DNA of 64,000 nucleotides, from positions 15,539 to 79,538 of the forward strand of contig DFGT01000033.1 of assembly GCA_002371265.1 (NCBI GenBank), written 5' to 3'. Shown in pieces: positions 15,834-23,281 of the stretch (the stretch's first letter is position 1; every line of letters begins with the position of its first letter). The DNA comes from Bacteroidales bacterium UBA3743. GTDB taxonomy: Bacteria > Bacteroidota > Bacteroidia > Bacteroidales > Paludibacteraceae. The position numbers and the translations under genes are program-made. The notes below the pieces were generated by a model. It searched no databases. It saw only the letters and a program-made list of their open reading frames with translations, and was not told the origin of the DNA.

Positions 15834-18125
15834 ATGACATTAAAAACGAATGTGTTAGGATATCCACGAGTTGGAGCAAACCGTGAATTGAAAAAAGCCG
15901 AGGAGGCATATTGGGCTGGAAAAGCCACTAAGGAAGAGTTGTTGAAGACAGCTGCTGAGATTCGTAAAAGCAATTGGCTTCTACAGAAGGAAGCGGGAAT
16001 AGATTTGATCCCAAGCAACGATTTCTCATTTTATGATCAGACTCTTGACTTGTCGCTTTGTGTAGGTGCAATTCCTGAGCGTTACAATGCGTTGAAGAAC
16101 GACAGACTTGATCTTTATTTCGCTATGGCTCACGGATTGCAGAAGAATGGTATTGATGTCACAGCTATGGAGATGACTAAATGGTTTGACACAAACTATC
16201 ATTATATTGTTCCTGAATTTGCAAAGAATCAAGAGTTTACACTCCTATACAATAAAGCAGCAGAGGAGTTTAAAGAGGCTCTTGCACTTGGCATCAAGAC
16301 AAAACCTGTGATTATCGGCCCTATCACTTATTTGCTTCTTGGAAAAGAAAAAGAGAGTGGATTCAATCGCGTCGACTTGATAGATAAGCTTTTGCCCGTC
16401 TATCTGGAAATCTTGAGACAGCTTGAATCTTTGGGTGCGGAATATGTCCAGATTGATGAGCCGATCCTTGCCACTGATATTGACGAGGATATAAAAAGCC
16501 TTTATCGCAAGGTGTTTGCTGAGATCACTAAAGCCACAAAGCTGAAGATTGTTCTTGCCACATATTTCGATAGTCTTGCAGACAATACGGATCTTGCCAC
16601 TGAACTTAATGTCAGCGTGTTGCATATTGATCTTGTGCGTGCTCCTCAGCAGTGGAAGAATGTTGTTAGCCGTTTGAAAGGAGACACAATACTAAGTCTG
16701 GGCATCGTCGACGGTAGAAATATTTGGAAGAATGATTTTGCCAAGTCGCTCGAAATCATCGAGGGCGTGAAGAGTCAGTTGGGTGAAAACCGTGTGATTA
16801 TTTCCACAAGCTGCTCTTTGCTTCATTCTCCATTTGATTTGGACAACGAGAAGAATGAAAAGTCGTTGCCTGCGGAGGTGAAGCGATGGATGGCGTTCGC
16901 TCGTCAGAAGGTGAATGAAGTGGTGACATTGGCTGAACTTGCAGGCGACGCACCGTCTGAAAAAGCGAAACTGGCATTGAAAAACAATATTTTAGATATA
17001 GAGAACCGTCGCTCTTCTGCTCTGACGAACAATGAGGAGGTGAAGAAAAGAATGGCTGGTATCACACCTGCGTTTTCTCAGAGAAAAAGTCCGTTTGCGA
17101 CGCGAATCAAGGAGCAGCGTAGGGTGCTGAACCTTCCTCTTTTCCCAACCACCACTATTGGATCTTTCCCTCAGACTGTGGAAGTGCGTTCGTGGCGAAG
17201 CAAATTCAAGAAAGGGGAGATCACAAGAGCAGAGTATAATAATTTGCTTAAAGGAGAAATAGAGAAAACAATCCGCAAGCAGGAGGAGATCGGGTTAGAC
17301 GTGCTGGTTCACGGAGAGGCAGAGCGTAACGATATGGTGGAGTATTTCGGCGAGCAGTTGAGCGGATTCGCATTCACACAGAACGGATGGGTGCAGAGTT
17401 ACGGTAGCCGATGTGTGAAACCACCTGTTATCTATGGAGACGTTGCTCGTCCAAACGCAATGACCATAGATTGGATAACGTATGCGCAAAGTCTGACAGA
17501 CAAGCCAGTGAAGGGAATGCTTACCGGACCGGTCACTATATTGCAGTGGAGTTTTGTCCGCAACGACCAGCCGAGAGCGGTCACAATGAAGCAGATCGCG
17601 CTTGCTATCCGCGACGAGGTTGTCGACCTGGAGAAGGCAGGAATCAAAGTGATTCAGATTGATGAGCCAGCTATACGTGAGGGCTTGCCGCTAAGAAAGA
17701 GCGAGAGAAAGGCATATCTCGACAATGCGGTCGAGTCGTTCAGAATCTCAGCGTCGGGAGTGAAAGATGAGACGCAGATCCACACACACATGTGTTATTG
17801 CGAGTTCAACGATATAATAGAACACATCGCTTTGATGGACGCAGATGTGATAACGATCGAGTGCGCACGAAGCCAGATGGAATTGCTTGAATCATTTGTA
17901 AAGTTTAAATATCCTAATGAAATCGGCCCTGGAGTATACGACATCCATTCGCCGCGTGTCCCTTCAGTCGACGAGATGGTAGCACTTATGCAGAAGGCGG
18001 CGCAAGTCATCTCACCGTCGCAGCTATGGGTAAATCCGGATTGTGGACTAAAGACACGAGGATGGGCAGAGACTGAAGCCTCGTTGAGAAACATGGTGGA
18101 AGCAGCGAAAAAATTACGTCGGTAG
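15834..18125 (+). CDS. metE: Cobalamin-independent methionine synthase
   Basis: 763 residues, the usual full length. It transfers the methyl group of 5-methyltetrahydropteroyl-triglutamate to homocysteine in the cytoplasm. The N-terminal barrel begins TNVLGYPRVGANRELKKAEEAYW. The C-terminal catalytic barrel has FPTTTIGSFPQTVEVR, HGEAERNDMVEYF, and the zinc ligands in HTHMCYCEF (about 647-655) and NPDCGLKTR (about 732-740). The gene stands alone under its own promoter, opposite an Lrp-type regulator, and ends at a terminator. With metY about 3.6 kb away it supplies methionine without needing vitamin B12. Confidence 0.97.
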   Translation: MTLKTNVLGYPRVGANRELKKAEEAYWAGKATKEELLKTAAEIRKSNWLLQKEAGIDLIPSNDFSFYDQTLDLSLCVGAIPERYNALKNDRLDLYFAMAHGLQKNGIDVTAMEMTKWFDTNYHYIVPEFAKNQEFTLLYNKAAEEFKEALALGIKTKPVIIGPITYLLLGKEKESGFNRVDLIDKLLPVYLEILRQLESLGAEYVQIDEPILATDIDEDIKSLYRKVFAEITKATKLKIVLATYFDSLADNTDLATELNVSVLHIDLVRAPQQWKNVVSRLKGDTILSLGIVDGRNIWKNDFAKSLEIIEGVKSQLGENRVIISTSCSLLHSPFDLDNEKNEKSLPAEVKRWMAFARQKVNEVVTLAELAGDAPSEKAKLALKNNILDIENRRSSALTNNEEVKKRMAGITPAFSQRKSPFATRIKEQRRVLNLPLFPTTTIGSFPQTVEVRSWRSKFKKGEITRAEYNNLLKGEIEKTIRKQEEIGLDVLVHGEAERNDMVEYFGEQLSGFAFTQNGWVQSYGSRCVKPPVIYGDVARPNAMTIDWITYAQSLTDKPVKGMLTGPVTILQWSFVRNDQPRAVTMKQIALAIRDEVVDLEKAGIKVIQIDEPAIREGLPLRKSERKAYLDNAVESFRISASGVKDETQIHTHMCYCEFNDIIEHIALMDADVITIECARSQMELLESFVKFKYPNEIGPGVYDIHSPRVPSVDEMVALMQKAAQVISPSQLWVNPDCGLKTRGWAETEASLRNMVEAAKKLRR

Positions 18126-18187
18126 TTACAATTAAAGAATAGTTGTTGGGTAGTCGACAATACTATTTAGTTATTGTAAGTTGAAAG

Positions 18188-18226
18188 CTGTAGAACTGTC
18201 ATTTTATGATGGTTCTACAGTTTTTT
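18188..18226 (+). terminator. Rho-independent terminator of metE
   Basis: CTGTAGAAC pairs with GTTCTACAG around a 15-base loop, followed by six T. Confidence 0.85.
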
Positions 18227-18300
18227 GTTGTGGAAAGATTCGTAGAATGGACAGAAAAGACTAATGACAAACTAACAAGTAATATCGCCTGTGTCATAGT

Positions 18301-18335
18301 GGAGGATTGTTAAGGATGGAATGCCCTAATTCGCA
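18301..18335. repeat. Family A repeat, left arm only
   Basis: GTGGAGGATTGTTAAGGATG followed by GAATGCCCTAATTCG matches the left arm of the foldback element at 8362. No right arm was found nearby. Confidence 0.55.
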
Positions 18336-18622
18336 TTTTTCAGCGAGTCCGTGCGGTCAAAAAAACTTTGTCATTTCATGCCAGATTATGGCCCTTATTG
18401 CAAAATAAACTAGTAAAAGCACATCAAAATAAACTAATAAAATCACGGAATGAGAATGATAGAAAATTTGAAAAACAGGGTTGTTTTTGAGTTTCCAAGA
18501 TGCCGGTATCCATGTCGAAGAGAAAATGGTGATTGAAAGGAAATTTTGAATACAAATCACTCACGTTAAATATCTATTTTTTATGTTATATGACAATGAT
18601 ATGTTAGAAATCGATTGCGTAA

Positions 18623-18654
18623 TTTGTATTATATTATTTAGAAATTTATATTTG
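18623..18654 (+). promoter_or_regulatory. Bacteroidota-type promoter of the small secreted protein
   Basis: TTTG at 18623-18626, 20-base spacer, TATATTTG at 18647-18654; leader about 26-33 bases. Confidence 0.6.
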
Positions 18655-18686
18655 ACTTATCGAAAGGATTTAAAAAGGAGGTGTTT

Positions 18687-19058
18687 ATGAAAAAAATGTT
18701 TGTTTTCTTCTCAATGATTACAATATTTGGAATTAATGCACAAGAATTTGAGCTTGCGGAAGAAGTAAAATATGATAGGTTTAAGAATCCTATTATAAAA
18801 GTCAAGATAATTAACAACACAAAAAAGACCATTGATTTCATAAGATTTGATTTATGCTATGGCACTTATAACAAGTTTTATAGAAAAGTAGATTGTTGGG
18901 AGTTACAATCTAGAGATACACATATTAATTTTAATTTAAGACCTGGCTATAATACAATAATTACAATAAAAGGCACTTTGCCTAAGTCTTATCTTGAATT
19001 TTCTAGTATTGCTCCAGATTACGTCCATTTTACTGATGATACAGTTCGTGCTTATTAG
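18687..19058 (+). CDS. Small secreted protein of unknown function
   Basis: 123 residues from the ATG at 18687. A GTG in the same frame lies two codons earlier, but the ATG is preceded at the right distance by AAGGAGGTG (18675-18683), a near-perfect Shine-Dalgarno sequence. That is rare in Bacteroidota, where start sites generally do without it. The protein has a signal peptide (MKKMFVFFSMITIFGINAQ) and about 104 mature residues that look all-beta (IIKVKIINNTKKTIDFIRFDL, INFNLRPGYNTIITIKGTLP), resembling an Ig-like or FixG-type accessory fold. I do not recognise the family. Base composition is more AT-rich than its neighbours. Confidence 0.7.
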   Translation: MKKMFVFFSMITIFGINAQEFELAEEVKYDRFKNPIIKVKIINNTKKTIDFIRFDLCYGTYNKFYRKVDCWELQSRDTHINFNLRPGYNTIITIKGTLPKSYLEFSSIAPDYVHFTDDTVRAY

Positions 19059-19084
19059 GGAAGAGACTAATATAACGAGATTTC

Positions 19085-19177
19085 GACGAATTTTAACTAG
19101 TTGATTATTTGAGAAATAGCGTTGTTTTTCGTAGTTTTTAAAGTGCAAACAAAAACAAAATTTACGAAAAACACCGC
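19085..19177. repeat. Shared 27-bp motif followed by a long inverted repeat
   Basis: GACGAATTTTAACTAGTTGA then TTATTTG (19085-19111) recurs with two changes at 59421-59447. Here it is followed by inverted arms GCGTTGTTTTTCGTA (19119-19133) and TACGAAAAACACCGC (19163-19177), 15 bases with one mismatch and a 29-base loop. The second site has no such hairpin. The whole may be the end of an old mobile element, but no gene supports that. Confidence 0.5.
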
Positions 19178-19341
19178 CATAATTTCAGAATCCAAAATTA
19201 TTTAATTTTTCTGTTTGTCTGACGATTTTGCGAATTTTTTGGACAGTTGATCTGTAAAATGATGGGTGTTTAGAATGTCTCAAAAATCAACACAGACTCT
19301 CAAAAATCCATTATATTTGCAGTAAGAAAAACGTTTATGGC

Positions 19342-19809
19342 ATGAATTACGAAGAAAGAATAGAGAGGGCAGTGGCTCTTTTCAACAGTGGATTCAACTG
19401 TTCACAGTCGGTGGTGGCGGCGTTTGCCGACATGTATGGTTTCACGGAAGAGCAGGCGTTGAGGATGTCGGCGTCGTTTGGCGCTGGAATAGGCAGAATG
19501 AGGGAGACGTGTGGAGCCGCGAGCGGAATGTTCCTCCTCGCTGGATTGGAGTGTGGACAGACAGAGCCGAAAGATGCTGCGACAAAATCTTTCAATTATA
19601 AGGTAGTGCAGGAGTTGGCTGCAAAGTTTAAGGAGCAGAACGGATCAATCAAGTGTGCTGATCTGTTGGGACAGTTGAAAGAGAAGACGACGACGCATGT
19701 GCCTGAAGCTCGCACTGCTGAATACTATGCCAAACGTCCATGTCCACGTATGGTGGAGTGCGCCGCAAGAATTTGGGTTGAGAAACTGAAGGAGTTGAGG
19801 GGACAATAG
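19342..19809 (+). CDS. C_GCAxxG_C_C family protein
   Basis: 155 residues. It shows the family signature of spaced cysteines and glycines: FNCSQSVV near residue 20, SFGAGIGRMRETCGAASGMFLL (about 45-66), LECGQ, KCADLLG (about 102), and CPRMVECAARI near the C-terminus. The family (TIGR01909) is small, cytoplasmic, common in anaerobes, and of unproven function; the conserved cysteines suggest metal or cofactor binding or redox work. A -7 box TATATTTG (19312-19319) lies 22 bases upstream. It stands alone, followed by a lipoprotein gene on its own promoter. Confidence 0.85.
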   Translation: MNYEERIERAVALFNSGFNCSQSVVAAFADMYGFTEEQALRMSASFGAGIGRMRETCGAASGMFLLAGLECGQTEPKDAATKSFNYKVVQELAAKFKEQNGSIKCADLLGQLKEKTTTHVPEARTAEYYAKRPCPRMVECAARIWVEKLKELRGQ

Positions 19810-19939
19810 ACGTCGGCAGAGGAAGAGAGATATAGTTGTTACAAAAATATTAAAATATAGTATATAGTATATAGCGAATAGTTGGCGAGCCATTGAAAAC
19901 ATTATTTTTGCCGAAAATCAATCAACAAAAAGCAAAAAT

Positions 19940-20494
19940 ATGAAAAAAAGTTTTAAGGCTATTTTATTGATAATTTCGGTTATCAGTATGTCGATTTTAG
20001 CATCCTCATGTGATAAGGATGATGACGATGAAGTAAAGGACTTATATGCATCAATGAGTAAGTCTATGCAAGATTCCATTGGTATCAGTGAGTGTAGGAC
20101 AGCATCAATGACTCCTATAGAGAGACCACAGGACACAGTGATTGACAATAGATATGGTTTTGAAATGTGGTATGCATCAACAAACGTTCAGGAAGACATC
20201 AATCAGATAACCAATGATTATGCGGCACAGGCAAGAAAGGTAAGTACGAATACCAGAATGCGTCTGTATTGGTTGAATATTGGAGGAATGAGTTCATCTA
20301 AGACAGTTTTAGATGGTCCAAGGACAGTAGGAAAAGATAAGGCGTTCTTTTTTGCTAAAGATAATCAGAGTTGGCTTGTCAAGGCATATAACATAAACGA
20401 CAAGTACATACGTGTTATCGTATGCTTATATGCAAAGAAAGGAAAATTTTTTGATGAACGTTATGATGATGGACATTTGCTAGATCCAAAGTAA
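19940..20494 (+). CDS. Lipoprotein of unknown function
   Basis: 184 residues with a lipoprotein signal MKKSFKAILLIISVISMSILASSC (Cys24) followed by the acidic DKDDDDE typical of surface-exposed Bacteroidota lipoproteins. The mature part (VKDLYASMSKSMQDSIG..., MRLYWLNIGGMSSSKTVLDGPRTVGKDKAFFFAKDNQSWLVKAY) has no domain I recognise. A -7 box TATTTTTG lies at 19903-19910, 30 bases before the start, and a terminator follows the stop, so the gene is its own unit. Confidence 0.75.
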   Translation: MKKSFKAILLIISVISMSILASSCDKDDDDEVKDLYASMSKSMQDSIGISECRTASMTPIERPQDTVIDNRYGFEMWYASTNVQEDINQITNDYAAQARKVSTNTRMRLYWLNIGGMSSSKTVLDGPRTVGKDKAFFFAKDNQSWLVKAYNINDKYIRVIVCLYAKKGKFFDERYDDGHLLDPK

Positions 20495-20500
20495 ATAAGG

Positions 20501-20534
20501 AAAGCAGTAGAGGCAGTGCTTCTGCTGCTTTTTT
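20501..20534 (+). terminator. Rho-independent terminator of the lipoprotein gene
   Basis: AGCAGTAGAGGCAGTGCTTC then TGCTGCT forms a hairpin (AGCAG/CTGCT stem with extended pairing), followed by a run of T. Confidence 0.7.
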
Positions 20535-20567
20535 ATTTGATTCTTGTTTGCTAATGAAAAAAATTCA

Positions 20568-20616
20568 TACTTTTGTCTTGTTAGTTCCCTTTTGCAGTTG
20601 ATGTGAGGGACGTTTT
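20568..20616 (+). promoter_or_regulatory. Promoter with an immediate hairpin/T-run in the leader of the 55-residue gene
   Basis: TACTTTTG (20568-20575) is a -7 box. From about 20582 GTTCCCT pairs with AGGGAC, followed by GTTTTTTT (to 20616), some 25 bases before the small open frame. The layout is that of an attenuator or of a very short terminated RNA. Confidence 0.4.
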
Positions 20617-20641
20617 TTTATAAACGGACAGTAAAATTTTT

Positions 20642-20809
20642 ATGGCAAGACCAATAAGAAACACACCTATCATTACAGGTAAAGATGCAACAGCTTTTAT
20701 TCAGGCTGCATCTACTATCCCATCAGAGACAATTCGTAGGACAGAGCGTATTCGCTTAGAAAATAGTGTAATCAGATTCAAAACAATGTTGGCTAAATTG
20801 CCGAAATAA
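20642..20809 (+). CDS. Small basic protein of 55 residues, family common in Bacteroidales (unknown function)
   Basis: The frame reads MARPIRNTPIITGKDATAFI, continues IQAASTIPSETIRRTERIRL..., and ends MLAKLPK before TAA. The opening MARPI-TP-ITGKDA-F is a pattern I recall from short Bacteroidales proteins found beside toxin-like or acetyltransferase genes. That recollection is not proof. It is basic, has no signal peptide, and could be an antitoxin-like DNA-binding peptide. No partner follows on the same strand; a GNAT gene lies 0.4 kb away in the opposite direction. Promoter, frame and a hairpin after the stop together support it as a real gene. Confidence 0.6.
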   Translation: MARPIRNTPIITGKDATAFIQAASTIPSETIRRTERIRLENSVIRFKTMLAKLPK

Positions 20810-20835
20810 TCAATGGAACAGAATTAATACAAAAA

Positions 20836-20863
20836 GATGGCGTGTCGTTTTCGACACACCATC
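20836..20863 (+). terminator. Strong hairpin after the 55-residue gene
   Basis: GATGGCGTGTCG-TTTT-CGACACACCATC, 12-base arms with one mismatch. The following bases (TGGTTAAAC) are not a T run, so it may be an RNA-stabilising or factor-dependent end. Confidence 0.5.
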
Positions 20864-21028
20864 TGGTTAAACATTATGGCATTACTTCGTTTTTCCCCCA
20901 CCGTTAAAAAATGCGGTGAAAATGTGGTTTTCTAATTCTCATATCTTGTGCCATATATGAGTTTTATGTGATTAAATATGTAGTGCTTTACTCAAACTTA
21001 GTAAGATCTAAAAACTTATTTGTATATG

Positions 21029-21206
21029 TGCTCGCCTACGGCTCGCACTAGAGAGGAAGGGTAAGGGCGTTCCGCCCTTTGGAATCCTCATTTATGATAC
21101 ACCAACTATCTTTTTTTCTCCTACTATAATAATTTATATTTTGTCGAATTGACATTAATTTATACTAGAGAGGAAGGGTAAGAACGTTCCGCCCTTAATA
21201 ATCCTC
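21029..21206 (+). repeat. Two family A right ends in direct order
   Basis: First: GTGCTCGCCTACGGCTCGCA then CTAGAGAGGAAGGGTAAGGG...TCCGCCCTTTGGAATCCTC (21029-21089). Second: CTAGAGAGGAAGGGTAAGAA then CGTTCCGCCCTTAATAATCCTC (21164-21205). The sequence between them resembles the DNA that follows the 8362 element (TCTCCTACTAT..., GTCGAATTGACATTAATT), so the repeat unit is longer than the arms. Confidence 0.6.
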
Positions 21207-21226
21207 AAAATAATCTAAATAGCGTC

Positions 21227-21694
21227 TTAATTCAGAAGCTTCTCAAATTTGATGTTGACTCTTGTGTAGTGGGGAATGAAATCTTTCACTTCGCTGAAAC
21301 CATACTTATTGTATAGACCCATTGCGGCTTTCAACTTTGTATTGGTTTCTAGTATTAATTTGCTGATGTTGTTCGTTTTCGCATAGCTGAATATTGCATC
21401 AAATAGTTGGTTGGCGACACCTTTGCCCTGCGCTGACGGATCCACTGCAAGTTTGGAGATTTCATATTCCGTCTCTCCATGCTTCAGAAGAGCCACACAG
21501 CCAAGTACAATCCCGTCTTCAGTGGCAAAAAACAAATGACCTCCTTTGTCGAGGATCTCTTTTTTGGGGTTGGATAGAAGTTCTACTTCTGATGGCCCGA
21601 TTGTATTTTCGTCGAAGAAGCGGACAATCCAACCACGGTTGAGTGCTTCAAAATATTTCGTATACTGGGGTTTCCATGTTTCAATCTGTGCCAT
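21227..21694 (-). CDS. GNAT family N-acetyltransferase
   Basis: 155 residues from the ATG at 21694; another ATG two codons upstream is possible. The GNAT acetyl-CoA motif A is YEISKLAVDPSAQGKGVANQLFDAIFSYAK (about 79-108), followed by motif B LILETNTKLKAAMGLYNKYGFSEV. The N-terminal part (FEALNRGWIVRFFDENTIGPSEVELLSNP) resembles acetyltransferases that act on small molecules or free amino acids. The substrate cannot be inferred. It is followed by a family B hairpin and faces away from metY's upstream end. Confidence 0.85.
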   Translation of the reverse strand: MAQIETWKPQYTKYFEALNRGWIVRFFDENTIGPSEVELLSNPKKEILDKGGHLFFATEDGIVLGCVALLKHGETEYEISKLAVDPSAQGKGVANQLFDAIFSYAKTNNISKLILETNTKLKAAMGLYNKYGFSEVKDFIPHYTRVNIKFEKLLN

Positions 21695-21723
21695 AATCAT
21701 TCATGTTTTTATGGCGGGGAACC

Positions 21724-21750
21724 AGTAGAGACGCAAGTATGCGCGTCTCT
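21724..21750. repeat. Family B hairpin repeat
   Basis: AGTAGAGACGCAAGTATGCG then CGTCTCT: inverted arms GAGACGC/GCGTCTC between metY (3' end) and the GNAT gene. It could serve as a terminator-like stem for metY. Confidence 0.65.
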
Positions 21751-21773
21751 AAGGCTCATTCCGTCATTGGTTA

Positions 21774-23063
21774 TTAAATATTGTCGAACGCCTGCTTCAA
21801 ATCGTCAAGAATATCGTCGATGTGCTCAGTTCCGATACTCAATCTGATTGTAGACGGTGTGATGTGCTGCTGCTGCAACTCCTCTGGCGACAACTGAGAG
21901 TGAGTTGTTGTGTATGGGTGGATCACAAGGCTCTTCACGTCAGCAACGTTTGCAAGAAGAGAGAAGATCTTTAGAGAGTCGATAAACTTCCATGCCTCAT
22001 TCTGTCCGCCCTTGATTTCGAATGTGAAGATAGATGCTCCTCCGTTAGGGAAATACTTCTTGTAAAGAGCATTGTCTCTGTGGCTTGAAAGAGCTGGGTG
22101 GTTGACCTTAGAAACCTTAGGATGGTTGTTAAGGAAATCTACAACTTTCAACGTGTTCTCAACGTGGCGCTCTACTCTCAATGAAAGAGTCTCAAGTCCC
22201 TGAAGAAGGATGAATGCGTTGAATGGAGAAAGAGTAGCACCTGTGTCACGAAGGATCACCGCACGAATACGAGTCACGAATGCGGCTGCTCCGGCAACGT
22301 CTGCGAACACTGCTCCATGGTATGATGGATCTGGTTTAGCAAGAGTTGGGAACTTGTCTGCGTTTGCCTTCCAGTTGAAAGAACCACCGTCTACGATAAC
22401 TCCACCAAGAGATGTTCCGTGACCACCGATGAACTTAGTTGCTGAGTGAACCACGATATCAGCTCCGTGCTCGATAGGGCGGATTAGGAATGGAGTTCCG
22501 AATGTATTGTCGACGATAAATGGAATGTTGTGCTTGTGAGCGATAGCAGCCACCTTGTCGATGTCAAGCACATCACTGTTTGGATTTCCAAGAGTCTCAG
22601 CGTAGATAGCTTTTGTGTTTGGCTTGATTGCCTTCTCAATTGCATCAAAATTAGAGAAATCCACGATTGTGTAGTCTACTCCCTGAGTTGAAAGAGTGTG
22701 TGTGATAAGGTTGTAAGAACCACCGTAAAGATTATCAGCTGCGATGATGTGATCTCCGTTACGAGCGATATTCTGCAATGCGTAAGTGATTGCTGCTGCT
22801 CCTGATGCTACTGCAAGTCCGGCAACACCACCTTCAAGAGCTGCCACTCTTTCTTCAAAAACACTCTGAGTTGTATTAGTCAAACGACCGTAGATGTTTC
22901 CAGCGTCACGAAGTCCGAAACGGTCTGCTGCGTGCTGAGCATTGTTGAACACATATGAAGCAGTCTGGTAGATAGGTACTGCGCGTGAACCTGTTGCTGG
23001 ATCTGGATTCTCCTGTCCTACATGAAGTTGTAGTGTCTCGAAATGAAGTTTTTTCTGTGCCAT
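21774..23063 (-). CDS. metY: O-acetylhomoserine sulfhydrylase
   Basis: 429 residues, full length for the Cys/Met-metabolism PLP family. It makes homocysteine from O-acetylhomoserine and sulfide in the cytoplasm; metE in this window then methylates it. Seen: HFETLQLHVGQENPDPATGSRAVPIYQTASYVF, the PLP-contact ASGAAAITYALQ, ETLGNPNSDVLDI, FIVDNTFGTPFL, and the PLP-lysine motif HSATKFIGGHGT (Lys about 207). The insert NADKFPTLAKPDPSYHG after it is typical of MetY rather than MetB or MetZ. A -7 box TACCTTTG (23128-23121, minus) lies about 58 bases upstream. Codon use suggests strong expression. Confidence 0.95.
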   Translation of the reverse strand: MAQKKLHFETLQLHVGQENPDPATGSRAVPIYQTASYVFNNAQHAADRFGLRDAGNIYGRLTNTTQSVFEERVAALEGGVAGLAVASGAAAITYALQNIARNGDHIIAADNLYGGSYNLITHTLSTQGVDYTIVDFSNFDAIEKAIKPNTKAIYAETLGNPNSDVLDIDKVAAIAHKHNIPFIVDNTFGTPFLIRPIEHGADIVVHSATKFIGGHGTSLGGVIVDGGSFNWKANADKFPTLAKPDPSYHGAVFADVAGAAAFVTRIRAVILRDTGATLSPFNAFILLQGLETLSLRVERHVENTLKVVDFLNNHPKVSKVNHPALSSHRDNALYKKYFPNGGASIFTFEIKGGQNEAWKFIDSLKIFSLLANVADVKSLVIHPYTTTHSQLSPEELQQQHITPSTIRLSIGTEHIDDILDDLKQAFDNI

Positions 23064-23239
23064 AATATTCTAATTTTTTTCGTTAATACTAATGTTTTTG
23101 TTTCTTGTCTTTTGACATTGCAAAGGTATGGCGACTTGAAAGATTGACTATGAAGATTTGAAAAATTAGAATATGATTTTATAATTAGGTTGAATTATAG
23201 GGATAATGTTCTATAAAATGAATTTTTTTGTACTGTTTG

Positions 23240-23276
23240 AAGAATGGGCAGAGACGCCACAATGTGACGTCTCCAC
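23240..23276. repeat. Family B-like hairpin
   Basis: GCAGAGACGCCACAATGTGA then CGTCTCCAC: inverted arms GAGACG/CGTCTC between nhaC (3' end) and metY upstream DNA. Confidence 0.55.
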
Positions 23277-23281
23277 AGATG

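Larger units (their letters stand above)
18126..18686. other. Intergenic region after metE
   Basis: 561 bases with the metE terminator, one family A arm (18301-18335) and a promoter at 18623-18654. The middle part is AT-rich and holds no gene I can support. Confidence 0.5.
20810..21226. other. Repeat-bearing intergenic region
   Basis: 417 bases holding a strong hairpin (20836-20863) and two family A right ends (21029-21206). No gene seen. Confidence 0.55.

Noticed and set aside
20642..21694. Toxin-antitoxin pair formed by the 55-residue gene and the GNAT gene
   Set aside because: The genes converge from opposite strands, are 0.4 kb apart and separated by repeats; the GNAT lacks obvious TacT-type context.
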